Below, piece by piece: positions 1 to 6,376 of a DNA stretch of 7,977 bases (position 1 is the stretch's first letter; each line of letters opens with the position of its first letter). Origin of the DNA: Pedosphaera sp. (lineage in GTDB: Bacteria; Verrucomicrobiota; Verrucomicrobiia; Limisphaerales; SXTU01); assembly GCA_009695395.1 (NCBI GenBank), contig SIBB01000151.1:1-7977 (forward strand). The letters are read 5' to 3'. A program made the position numbers and the translations under genes. The notes below the pieces were generated by a model. It saw only the letters and a list, made by a program, of their open reading frames with translations, was not told where the DNA came from and did no database searches.

Positions 1-64
1 GCGCGCCAGAGCATGGGCCGAGTTCAGCACAGGCTGGCGGCAGAGTCATGGCAGAATCTCAGAA

Positions 65-1177
65 TCACTTCGGCAGATGCTTCCGCAGGAAGTTCAGGAA
101 GTTCCCCGACATGATGCCTTCGATCTCTTCCTTCTTGTAGCCGCGCTTCTTGAGCAGGCCGGGGATCGTCTGGAGGTCGTAGATCGAGTTCATGTCCGTC
201 GGCGTCTGCTCGTTGCCGTAGCCACCGTCGAGGTCCGTGCCGATACCGACGTGCTTCGCGCTGCCCGCAAGCTGGCAGATGTGGTCAATGTGATCGCAGA
301 TGCGGTCGATCTTGAGGTTGAAGTCCGAGGGCTTGCTCCGGTTGTGAATCCAGCCGGGCACCATCATGATCGCGTCGAAGGCCATGCCCAGCACGCCGCC
401 GCGCTCGACGACGGCCTTGATCTGGTCGTCGGCGAACTGACGATTCCAGGGCGCGAGCACGCGGCAGTTCTGGTGGCTGGCCCAGACGGGGCCTTGGAAA
501 ATGTCCAGTGCCTCCCAGAAGCACTCGTCGTTGAGATGCGTGCTGTCGAGGATCATGCCGAGCCGGTCCATCTCCCTGAGCAAGTCCTTGCCGCGCGTGG
601 GCAGCGGGCCGAGCGCGTCGGTGCCGTGAGCATAGACGCCGGGACCATAGTGCGCGGGGCCGAGCGCACGCAGGCCGTCCGCGTAGCTGCGCTCCAGATG
701 CTTCAGCGTGATGAGCGAGTCCGCACCTTCGAGGCTGAGGATGTAGCCGATGGGCGGCTTCGCGGGCTGGCGGCGGGACTCAACGACGTAGGCGTTCGGA
801 TCCGGCGGTGGAAGCTTTTGCCAGAACTTTAAATGCGCATCGAGCTGCGCACGCGTGCGGATGGAAACGAGTTCACCCTCCTCCTCCATCGCGCGATACC
901 ACGCGAGCTGGCCCTGCGTCTGCGCCCACGCCTGATGAGGCGAGGCCCAACCCGGCAGCCGGTGGAAGTAAGGTGACCAGCGGCCGATCTGCGTGGCGAC
1001 GCAGAGGCCGATCTCGGCGCGGCGCAGCTCGGGGAAGCAGAGCGTGTTGTTGCCGCGGTCTTTCTTGTCAGTCTGGTTGAGTTCGCGGCGGCGGATGCGT
1101 TCGAGGGACCATGTGAGGTCGCGGTTCCACTCCAACGCGTTCATGGCGAGATCGAGATGGGCGTCGAGGATGAACAT
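65..1177 (-). CDS. M19 family (renal-type) membrane dipeptidase
   Basis: This is a 370-residue zinc dipeptidase of peptidase family M19, which hydrolyses dipeptides (in some members also D-amino-acid dipeptides or beta-lactams) at a binuclear metal centre. The expected ligands are all visible: HxD at His7/Asp9, the bridging Glu150 in SLEGAD, His214 in DSTHLND, His235 in ASHQNCR and Asp315 in GIGTDLDGG. Arg246 lies 11 residues after His235, matching the substrate-binding Arg of human renal dipeptidase. Length is normal for the family. There is no signal peptide, because the HxD strand begins at residue 4, so the enzyme is probably cytoplasmic despite the family name. The ATG places HxD right at the N-terminus, as in relatives; no clear Shine-Dalgarno sequence precedes it. 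It is transcribed divergently from the zinc-ribbon gene. The family call is firm; the substrate is unknown. Confidence 0.93.
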   Translation of the reverse strand: MFILDAHLDLAMNALEWNRDLTWSLERIRRRELNQTDKKDRGNNTLCFPELRRAEIGLCVATQIGRWSPYFHRLPGWASPHQAWAQTQGQLAWYRAMEEEGELVSIRTRAQLDAHLKFWQKLPPPDPNAYVVESRRQPAKPPIGYILSLEGADSLITLKHLERSYADGLRALGPAHYGPGVYAHGTDALGPLPTRGKDLLREMDRLGMILDSTHLNDECFWEALDIFQGPVWASHQNCRVLAPWNRQFADDQIKAVVERGGVLGMAFDAIMMVPGWIHNRSKPSDFNLKIDRICDHIDHICQLAGSAKHVGIGTDLDGGYGNEQTPTDMNSIYDLQTIPGLLKKRGYKKEEIEGIMSGNFLNFLRKHLPK

Positions 1178-1191
1178 GATTTGTGTGGGTG

Positions 1192-1220
1192 AATGTAGGG
1201 ACAGCGACGGCGTGAGTCAG
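1192..1220 (-). promoter_or_regulatory. Candidate sigma70-type promoter for the dipeptidase gene
   Basis: Read on the minus strand there is CTGACT (1220-1215, 4 of 6 matches to TTGACA), a 17-nt spacer, and TACATT (1197-1192, 4 of 6 to TATAAT). The start of transcription would fall only about 7-8 nt before the dipeptidase ATG, giving a nearly leaderless mRNA, consistent with the missing Shine-Dalgarno sequence. The match is weak and could be chance. Confidence 0.28.
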
Positions 1221-1259
1221 CAACGGAGTTGAAACGACAGGCGCCGTTCGGTTTTCTGG

Positions 1260-1287
1260 TTGAATGTGCCGGGGAGCGGAAGATACT
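1260..1287 (+). promoter_or_regulatory. Candidate sigma70-type promoter for the zinc-ribbon/hemB pair
   Basis: TTGAAT (1260-1265) and GATACT (1282-1287) are separated by 16 nt, and each matches its consensus at 4 of 6 positions. Transcription would start near 1294 and give a leader of about 47 nt. That leader carries a purine-rich AGAAGAG (1326-1332) 8 nt before the ATG at 1341, a plausible ribosome binding site. The placement is sensible but the boxes are only moderate matches. Confidence 0.35.
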
Positions 1288-1340
1288 GCGCGCGCTTTTG
1301 CCCCCAGCGACATTGACCCGCGGGCAGAAGAGTCGCACGC

Positions 1341-2249
1341 ATGAGCCAAGAGTCGTATCTGAAAAGCCCCTGTGTCCATTGCAACGGGCGCATTTCATTT
1401 CCCGCCAGCGCGCGCGGCATGGCCGTCACCTGCCCGCATTGCGGCCAGCAGACTGTGCTGGACGCAGCAGCTGCGGCACCCGCTCCCGCCGCGGAGCCGG
1501 CCCCGACTCAGGGTGCGCCCGCGGAGCCAGCAGCCCAAAAACTAGTGGCCCGCCCCACGGCCACCGCCACCGCCAAGCCCGTCACTGCCAACCCGCTCAC
1601 CGAGGCGCAGAAGGCTGCCATCGCGGCCGCACGCGCCTCTAACCCAGTTTCCCGGACCGCCAGCGCCAAGCCCGTGAACAAGAAGAGCGTCGTCATCAAG
1701 ACGCAGTGGGCGGACGACGCAGACGGTGCGGAGGATTTGCCCCCCGCCAAGCCGGTGCGCTGTGATTTCTGCGGCACGAAAGTCCCGACAGGCGCAACGA
1801 AGTGCCCGGATTGCGATACCGCCGTGAATGTTCCATCGGCGGAGGAGGCGAAGCCGAGCTGGTTCCGCCGTATCGGACTGGTGCTCGTCTTGATCCTCGC
1901 GCTCGTGGCGGCGGGGCGGTGGGGCCAGTATTATCTCTCGCTTCGGACGAAGGAGGGCAAGGGCGGCAGGCCACTCAAGGACGCCATCGAGCTGCTCACG
2001 CAAAAGCTCGAGGCGCAGCCTGGCACCGCACTGTTCTTCGTGCGCGGCAGTGTCACGAACCACTCCGCCGAGCCGTGGTTCTATGTGAAGGTCGAGTGCG
2101 AGTTGCTCGACAAGAACGGCGTTTCCCTTGGCAAGTTCTCCGACTCGAAGATTTTGCTCGAGCCGCACAAGCTCTTTCCCTTCAACATCTCGCTGCTCGA
2201 CCCCGACGCAAAGAGCTACACGAACCTCACTGTCACCGCCGTGCAATGA
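1341..2249 (+). CDS. Double zinc-ribbon, single-pass membrane protein with FxLYD/DUF3426-like C-terminal domain
   Basis: This 302-residue protein has no assigned function. In order it shows: a zinc ribbon with Cys11-x2-Cys14 and Cys31-x2-Cys34 (residues 10-40, MJ0042-like); an Ala/Pro/Thr-rich, probably disordered linker (about 41-115); a second zinc ribbon with Cys141-x2-Cys144 and Cys155-x2-Cys158; one membrane helix (about 178-193) preceded by basic residues Arg176-Arg177; and a C-terminal beta-rich domain (about 228-302) with the pattern FxRGSVTNHS...VECELLDKNG. That pattern resembles the FxLYD or DUF3426 domains often found after zinc ribbons in bacterial membrane proteins. The inferred topology is ribbons in the cytoplasm and the C-terminal domain outside. 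The start at 1341 keeps the first ribbon at the N-terminus and has a purine-rich AGAAGAG 8 nt upstream. The stop overlaps the hemB start by four bases, so the two are probably co-translated. Zinc binding and topology are inferred. Confidence 0.85.
   Translation: MSQESYLKSPCVHCNGRISFPASARGMAVTCPHCGQQTVLDAAAAAPAPAAEPAPTQGAPAEPAAQKLVARPTATATAKPVTANPLTEAQKAAIAAARASNPVSRTASAKPVNKKSVVIKTQWADDADGAEDLPPAKPVRCDFCGTKVPTGATKCPDCDTAVNVPSAEEAKPSWFRRIGLVLVLILALVAAGRWGQYYLSLRTKEGKGGRPLKDAIELLTQKLEAQPGTALFFVRGSVTNHSAEPWFYVKVECELLDKNGVSLGKFSDSKILLEPHKLFPFNISLLDPDAKSYTNLTVTAVQ
2246..2249 (+). promoter_or_regulatory. ATGA stop-start overlap, probable translational coupling
   Basis: The hemB ATG (2246-2248) overlaps the TGA stop (2247-2249) of the zinc-ribbon gene. 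No Shine-Dalgarno-like sequence is seen in the preceding 20 nt, so hemB translation probably depends on ribosomes finishing the upstream gene. The hemB reading frame stays open far upstream (to about 1802), but only this ATG gives a normal HemB N-terminus. Confidence 0.6.
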
Positions 2250-3235
2250 ACCAGCCCACCTTTCCTGCCTACCGTCCGCGCCGCCTCCGGCAGTCGCCCG
2301 TGCTGCGCCGCATGGTGGCGGAGACGCAGTTGGGCGCGCACCAACTCGTGCTGCCCCTCTTCGCGCGGCCCGGCAAGCGGGAGCGTCGCCCCATCGGCTC
2401 GATGCCCGGCGTGTTCCAGTTGAGCGTGGATGAGTTGGTGAAGGACGCCACCGCAGCCCACGCCGCGGGCGTGCCGGCGGTGCTGCTCTTCGGGATTCCA
2501 GACCGAAAAGACGAGAGGGCGTCGGGAGCTTACGCGCGAAACGGCATCGTCCAGCAAGCCGTGCGCGCGCTGAAGAAGGAGCTGCCCGACCTGCTCGTCA
2601 TGACGGACGTGTGTCTTTGCGAATACATGAGCCACGGTCACTGTGGCCTTGTGCATCGGGCGGCGGGCAAGGTGTTGAACGACCCCTCACTCAAGCTGCT
2701 GGCCCGCACCGCCGTGAGCCACGCAGAGGCCGGGGCGGATGTCGTCGCGCCAAGCGACATGATGGACGGACGCGTGCGGGCCATCCGGAGCGCGCTGGAC
2801 GCCGGCGGGTTTTCCGACACACCGATCCTCGCTTACGCAGCGAAGTATGCGTCCGCTTTTTACGGCCCGTTCCGCGAGGCAGCGGAATCCGCGCCGCAGT
2901 TCGGTGACCGCCGCAGCTACCAGATGAACCCGGCGAACGCCGAGGAAGCACTGCGCGAGGTGGCATTGGACATCGCCGAGGGTGCCGACATGGTCATGGT
3001 GAAACCGGCGCTGGCCTACTTGGACATTTTGCACCGCGTGAAGGCGACCTTCGGCTACCCAACTGCGGCCTACGCCGTGAGTGGCGAGTATTCCATGATC
3101 AAGGCGGCGGCGGAGAAAGGCTGGATTGACGAGCGAGCGGTGACGATGGAATCGCTGCTGGGGATGCGCCGAGCCGGAGCGGACATCATCATCACCTACT
3201 CCGCGAAGGAAGTCTGCGGCTGGCTGAAGGGCTGA
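2246..3235 (+). CDS. hemB: Delta-aminolevulinic acid dehydratase (porphobilinogen synthase)
   Basis: HemB condenses two 5-aminolevulinate molecules into porphobilinogen, the first shared pyrrole of heme and other tetrapyrroles, as a cytoplasmic octamer. The 329-residue protein has the usual length. The N-terminal arm RPRRLRQSP (10-18) is typical. The catalytic zinc site is the three-cysteine type, DVCLCEYMSHGHCG, with Cys123, Cys125 and Cys133. The two active-site lysines are Lys200 (in AYAAKYASAFYGPFR) and the Schiff-base Lys253 (in MVMVKPALAYLD). APSDMMDGRV (168-177) is also diagnostic. The cysteines mark it as a zinc-dependent enzyme, unlike the Asp-rich magnesium-type HemBs. The start was chosen at the ATG overlapping the upstream stop because it gives the normal N-terminus; longer in-frame extensions would read through the zinc-ribbon gene. 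No other heme gene lies in the window. Confidence 0.97.
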   Translation: MNQPTFPAYRPRRLRQSPVLRRMVAETQLGAHQLVLPLFARPGKRERRPIGSMPGVFQLSVDELVKDATAAHAAGVPAVLLFGIPDRKDERASGAYARNGIVQQAVRALKKELPDLLVMTDVCLCEYMSHGHCGLVHRAAGKVLNDPSLKLLARTAVSHAEAGADVVAPSDMMDGRVRAIRSALDAGGFSDTPILAYAAKYASAFYGPFREAAESAPQFGDRRSYQMNPANAEEALREVALDIAEGADMVMVKPALAYLDILHRVKATFGYPTAAYAVSGEYSMIKAAAEKGWIDERAVTMESLLGMRRAGADIIITYSAKEVCGWLKG

Positions 3236-3260
3236 TGCACGGCGGGGCGGACAGGGGGGT

Positions 3261-3278
3261 GCCGCAGTTACTTGCGGC
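3261..3278. terminator. Small hairpin between the convergent hemB and FHA genes
   Basis: GCCGCA (3261-3266) and TGCGGC (3273-3278) form a perfect 6-bp stem with a 6-nt loop. The hairpin covers the stop codon of the FHA gene and lies 25 nt after the hemB stop. Its position between convergent genes suits a shared terminator, but the stem is short and neither side has a T-run, so this is only a candidate. Confidence 0.2.
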
Positions 3279-3786
3279 TGGTAACCACCATCACCAGCGC
3301 GATTATGATGGCGCTCATGATGACGGCGCCGATGGCGATGAAAATCCAAGTCGTCTTGTTGCTCTTCTTCTTGAACGGGGAGTTCTTGTCGAAGTTTGTT
3401 ATCTTCTGCGTGCCCTTCTCCAGTTCGTTCATCTTCACGCCCTGCGGCAGCACGGTGGTCTTATCAAGCACCTTCTTACCCGAGGCCCCCGTCGGGGCGG
3501 AGGCTTCCAACCGCGCCTCGACGGAGCCAAAGCGGACCGACTGGCCCACGGGCAGCACGGCCTCGTCGGTGACTTGCTCACCGTTGATGAACGTGCCGTT
3601 GGTCGAGTTGAGATCCTTCACCACCACATCGTTACCCCTCAGGAGAATCTCGCCATGGTGGCTGGAAACCGAGGGCGCGGGGATCTGGAAATCGTTGTCC
3701 TCCATGCGCCCGACTGTGGAGCGCTCCGCCTTCAACTCGAATGACCGCCCTGTGAATCCTTCTGTGAGTAATACGAGTCTCGGCAT
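3268..3786 (-). CDS. FHA-domain protein with C-terminal membrane anchor
   Basis: This 172-residue protein carries a forkhead-associated domain, a phosphothreonine-peptide binding fold. The domain spans about residues 3-95 with its key positions in place: Gly26-Arg27, Ser41-x2-His44 (in VSSHHGEI) and Asn63-Gly64 (in DLNSTNGTFING). The common Arg after the motif's Ser is Ser42 here, but the core SxxH is kept. A polar, Lys-rich linker (about 98-144) follows. A single hydrophobic helix (about 146-168) then ends with only Thr-Ser-Arg-Lys after it, so the protein is a tail-anchored type with the FHA domain in the cytoplasm. It probably recruits a threonine-phosphorylated partner to the membrane; the partner and kinase are unknown and not in the window. 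It is convergent with hemB (32-bp gap) and divergent from purL, so it is probably monocistronic, with a good promoter at 3807-3834. Confidence 0.92.
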   Translation of the reverse strand: MPRLVLLTEGFTGRSFELKAERSTVGRMEDNDFQIPAPSVSSHHGEILLRGNDVVVKDLNSTNGTFINGEQVTDEAVLPVGQSVRFGSVEARLEASAPTGASGKKVLDKTTVLPQGVKMNELEKGTQKITNFDKNSPFKKKSNKTTWIFIAIGAVIMSAIIIALVMVVTSRK

Positions 3787-3806
3787 ACGTCTTCTGCTTT
3801 TGATAG

Positions 3807-3834
3807 ATTATCGTCAGGGTGAAAACCAAGTCAA
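3807..3834 (-). promoter_or_regulatory. Sigma70-type promoter for the FHA gene
   Basis: Read on the minus strand, TTGACT (3834-3829) and GATAAT (3812-3807) each match the consensus at 5 of 6 positions, with a 16-nt spacer. The predicted transcription start is near 3800, leaving a leader of about 14 nt. A weak purine stretch (AGAAG) sits just before the ATG. This is the best promoter match in the window and is correctly placed for the FHA gene. Confidence 0.6.
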
Positions 3835-3843
3835 ACCGTTTTC
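3821..3843. repeat. Inverted repeat across the FHA-gene -35 box (possible operator)
   Basis: GAAAAC (3821-3826) and GTTTTC (3838-3843) are perfect inverted 6-bp arms separated by 11 nt. The centre of the dyad falls in the -35 hexamer of the FHA promoter (3829-3834). A dimeric regulator bound here could block that promoter. Arms this short can arise by chance in a spacer of this size. Confidence 0.3.
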
Positions 3844-3847
3844 CGGG

Positions 3848-3884
3848 AATCGTTCGCCAAAGCTCGCCCGTGAGGCTAGCGATT
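3848..3884. repeat. Imperfect 11-bp stem-loop upstream of purL
   Basis: AATCGTTCGCC (3848-3858) and GGCTAGCGATT (3874-3884) pair with nine Watson-Crick pairs, one G-T wobble and one C-T mismatch around a 15-nt loop. The element lies in the middle of the FHA/purL divergent spacer and ends 67 nt before the purL ATG. It could be an operator dyad or an mRNA leader structure. It does not look like a purine riboswitch, because I see none of the conserved core of that class. Confidence 0.35.
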
Positions 3885-3951
3885 TGCTTGCCGCCCTCGG
3901 CGCGACTGCCCATTCTCACCGCGCTTTTTGAATCTGTTTACCTGACGCCCG

Positions 3952-6294
3952 ATGACTGAACCCGCCATTACCCCCGAGCTGATCGCCAAGCACAACCTCA
4001 CGCCCGACGAATACCTGAAGGTGCTCGAGATCCTCGGGCGCACGCCGAGCTACACGGAGTTGGGCATCTTCTCGGTCATGTGGAGCGAGCACTGTTCCTA
4101 CAAGAACACCCGGCCCGTGCTGAAAACGTTTCCCACCAAGGCCGCCAACATCCTCGTCGGCGCGGGCGAGGAGAACGCTGGCATCATCGACGTGGGAGAC
4201 GGCGTGGCCATCGCCTTCAAGATCGAGTCACACAACCATCCCAGCGCGGTCGAGCCGTTCCAAGGCGCGGCCACCGGTGTCGGCGGCATCATCCGCGACA
4301 TCTTCACGATGGGCGCGCGGCCCGTCGCGGCGCTGAACTCGCTGCGCTTCGGCGAGCTGTCCAACCCCGAGGTGCGCCGGCTCTTCTCCGGCGTGGTCAG
4401 CGGCATTTCGCACTACGGCAATTGCTTCGGCATCCCGACCATCGCGGGCGAGGTCTACTTCGACAAAAGCTACGAGGGCAATCCGCTCGTCAACGCCTTC
4501 TGCCTCGGCGTCCTGCGCCACGACCAAATCACGCGCGGCGCGGCGCACGGCATCGGCAACCCGGTCTTCTACGTTGGCCCCGCGACCGGTCGCGATGGGC
4601 TCGCGGGCGCGGCGTTCGCCTCGCAGGACTTGACCGAGGAATCCGCTGAACAGCAGCGCGGCGCGGTGCAGGTGGGGGATCCCTTCATGGAGAAGCTCGT
4701 CTGCGAAGCCTGCCTCGAACTCCTCGCCACCGGCTGCGTCGCCGGCATGCAGGACATGGGCGCGGCGGGTTTGACCTGTTCGACGTGCGAGACGGCGGCG
4801 CGCGCCGGGACGGGCATCGAGATCGAGTTGGACAAGGTCCCGCAGCGCGCGCCGAACATGACCAGCTACGAAATCATGTTGTCCGAGTCGCAGGAGCGGA
4901 TGCTCATCGTGGTTCACAAGGGCCGCGAGGAAGAGGTGAAGAAGATTTTCGACAAGTGGGATTTGCCGTGGGCCGAAATCGGCGTCGTGACCGACACGGG
5001 CCGGATGGTCGTGCGCCACGGCGGCAACGTCGTCGTGGACGTGCCGGCGAAGAAACTCACGGACGAAGCGCCGGTCTATCAGCGCGAGTCGAAGGAAGCG
5101 GCCTATATGGAAGCGGTGCGGGCCTTCCGCCTCGATGGCATCGCCGACACGACGGACGCGGCGGGCGACCTCAAGCAGCTCCTCGCGAACCACTCCGTCG
5201 CCTCCAAGAACTGGGTCTATCGCCAATACGATCACATGGTCCGTGACGGCTCCATCGTTTGCCCCGGCAGCGACGCCGCCGTCATCCGCATCAAGGCCGA
5301 CAGCTTGCCCATCACGAAGGCGGAGTATGCGGCGAAGCAAGCTGGGCAGCCGGCTCCGGTCACCGCGCCCATCCCCGACAAATACGTCGCCTTCACTTGC
5401 GACTGCAACGGGGTTTACGTCTATCTTGACCCCTACGAAGGCGGGAAGGCCGCCATCACCGAGGCGTGCCGCAACCTCGCCTGCTCCGGGGCCGCTCCGC
5501 TGGGCGCGACGGACAACCTCAACTTCGGCAACCCGCACTACCCCGAGATTTTCTGGCAGCTCAAGGAATCCGTGCGCGGTCTGGCTGAGGGCTGCCGTGC
5601 CTTCAACGCCCCCGTCACCGGCGGCAACGTCTCGCTCTACAACCAGCGCGGCGCGCTCGGGGCGATTGACCCCACGCCCACGGTCGCCGTCGTCGGCCTC
5701 ATCGAGAAGCCGGAGCACATCACGACCTCGTGGTTCAAGGACGCGGGCGACGCCATCATCCTGCTCGGCGCGCCCGTGGACACGGCGGACCCGCTGCAAG
5801 GCCTCGGCGGCAGCGCGTGTCTCCAGACGTTGCATGGCAAGAAGACCGGTCTCCCGCCTCGCGTGGACTTGGAGGCGGCGCAGAAGCTGCACTCGACCTT
5901 GCTCGGCCTGATTTACACCGGCTCGGTGAAGAGCGCGCACGATTGCAGTGAAGGCGGTTTGGGCGTGTGCGTTGCGGAGAGCTGCATCACCCAGCAGATC
6001 GCGCGCGAAACGCCCCGGCTCATCGGCGCGACGGTGGATTTGTCCGCCTTCACGGACACTCGCCTCGACGCGTTGCTTTTCGGCGAGACGCAAAGCCGCG
6101 TCATTATCACCTGCAAGCCTCTCGACGCGACCAAGGTCATCGAGCGCGCGAAGCTCATGGGCGTCCCCGCTGCGCGCATCGGGACTGTGGGCGGCGAAGT
6201 GCTGTCCGTGAAGACGGCGGGCAGCGAGTTCACCGCACCCGTCAGCGAACTGCATGACGCGTGGTGGAACGCGATCGCCCGCGCGATGGCGTAA
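3952..6294 (+). CDS. purL: Phosphoribosylformylglycinamidine synthase subunit PurL
   Basis: PurL is the ATP-dependent synthetase subunit of FGAM synthase, which converts FGAR to FGAM in the fourth step of de novo purine synthesis, using ammonia from glutamine delivered by PurQ with the help of PurS. The 780-residue protein is the small (PurS/PurQ-dependent) type. It has two AIRS-like halves. The first holds MWSEHCSYK (43-51), IESHNHPSAVEPFQGAATG (91-109, with the active-site His), GRDG (213-216), VQVGDPFMEKL (239-249) and QDMGAAGL (267-274). The second holds DNLNFGNP (521-528), TGGNVSLYN (556-564) and AHDCSEGGLG (662-671). It aligns closely by eye with Bacillus subtilis PurL, except for roughly 25-30 extra residues at about 449-476. 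The ATG gives a normal N-terminus, but no Shine-Dalgarno sequence or convincing promoter was found. purS and purQ are not in the window, so the purine genes appear dispersed. Confidence 0.97.
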   Translation: MTEPAITPELIAKHNLTPDEYLKVLEILGRTPSYTELGIFSVMWSEHCSYKNTRPVLKTFPTKAANILVGAGEENAGIIDVGDGVAIAFKIESHNHPSAVEPFQGAATGVGGIIRDIFTMGARPVAALNSLRFGELSNPEVRRLFSGVVSGISHYGNCFGIPTIAGEVYFDKSYEGNPLVNAFCLGVLRHDQITRGAAHGIGNPVFYVGPATGRDGLAGAAFASQDLTEESAEQQRGAVQVGDPFMEKLVCEACLELLATGCVAGMQDMGAAGLTCSTCETAARAGTGIEIELDKVPQRAPNMTSYEIMLSESQERMLIVVHKGREEEVKKIFDKWDLPWAEIGVVTDTGRMVVRHGGNVVVDVPAKKLTDEAPVYQRESKEAAYMEAVRAFRLDGIADTTDAAGDLKQLLANHSVASKNWVYRQYDHMVRDGSIVCPGSDAAVIRIKADSLPITKAEYAAKQAGQPAPVTAPIPDKYVAFTCDCNGVYVYLDPYEGGKAAITEACRNLACSGAAPLGATDNLNFGNPHYPEIFWQLKESVRGLAEGCRAFNAPVTGGNVSLYNQRGALGAIDPTPTVAVVGLIEKPEHITTSWFKDAGDAIILLGAPVDTADPLQGLGGSACLQTLHGKKTGLPPRVDLEAAQKLHSTLLGLIYTGSVKSAHDCSEGGLGVCVAESCITQQIARETPRLIGATVDLSAFTDTRLDALLFGETQSRVIITCKPLDATKVIERAKLMGVPAARIGTVGGEVLSVKTAGSEFTAPVSELHDAWWNAIARAMA

Positions 6295-6326
6295 GCGGAG
6301 CGCCGCCTTCGAAGCCGGCGCTCCGC
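6295..6326 (+). terminator. Strong hairpin directly after the purL stop
   Basis: GCGGAGCGCCG (6295-6305) and CGGCGCTCCGC (6316-6326) form a perfect 11-bp GC-rich stem with a 10-nt interior. Part of that interior can pair further (CTT with AAG around CG). The stem begins at the first base after the purL TAA. Downstream comes CCCCAAAAG rather than a T-run, so it is not a textbook intrinsic terminator. It may act as a U-tract-independent terminator or protect the purL mRNA 3' end. Confidence 0.55.
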
Positions 6327-6376
6327 CCCAAAAGACTTTGCGTGGCCCGCGAGGTTGGTATCGTCCGTCCATCCAC

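Noticed and set aside
1..49. A minus-strand ATG at 49-47 with an open frame of 16 codons to the window edge, possibly the start of a gene downstream of the dipeptidase
   Set aside because: It is too short to recognise, has no Shine-Dalgarno sequence, and a second ATG (14-12) is equally possible. The left 64 bases stay unassigned.
77..832. A 251-codon plus-strand open frame opposite the dipeptidase
   Set aside because: The minus-strand frame carries every M19 ligand. The plus-strand product is low in sequence complexity and has no domain signature.
1190..1267. Direct repeat TGAATGT at 1190-1196 and 1261-1267 in the dipeptidase/zinc-ribbon spacer, each touching a candidate promoter box
   Set aside because: Seven bases repeated once over about 70 bp is expected by chance often enough, and the promoter candidates themselves are weak.
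3235..3931. Plus-strand open frames opposite the FHA gene
   Set aside because: They overlap the FHA coding frame, which has intact motifs and a good promoter, and they resemble no known protein.
6338..6364. TTGCGT and TATCGT as a promoter for the hydrolase gene
   Set aside because: The -35 match is only 3 of 6 and the spacer is 15 nt, so it is not distinguishable from background.
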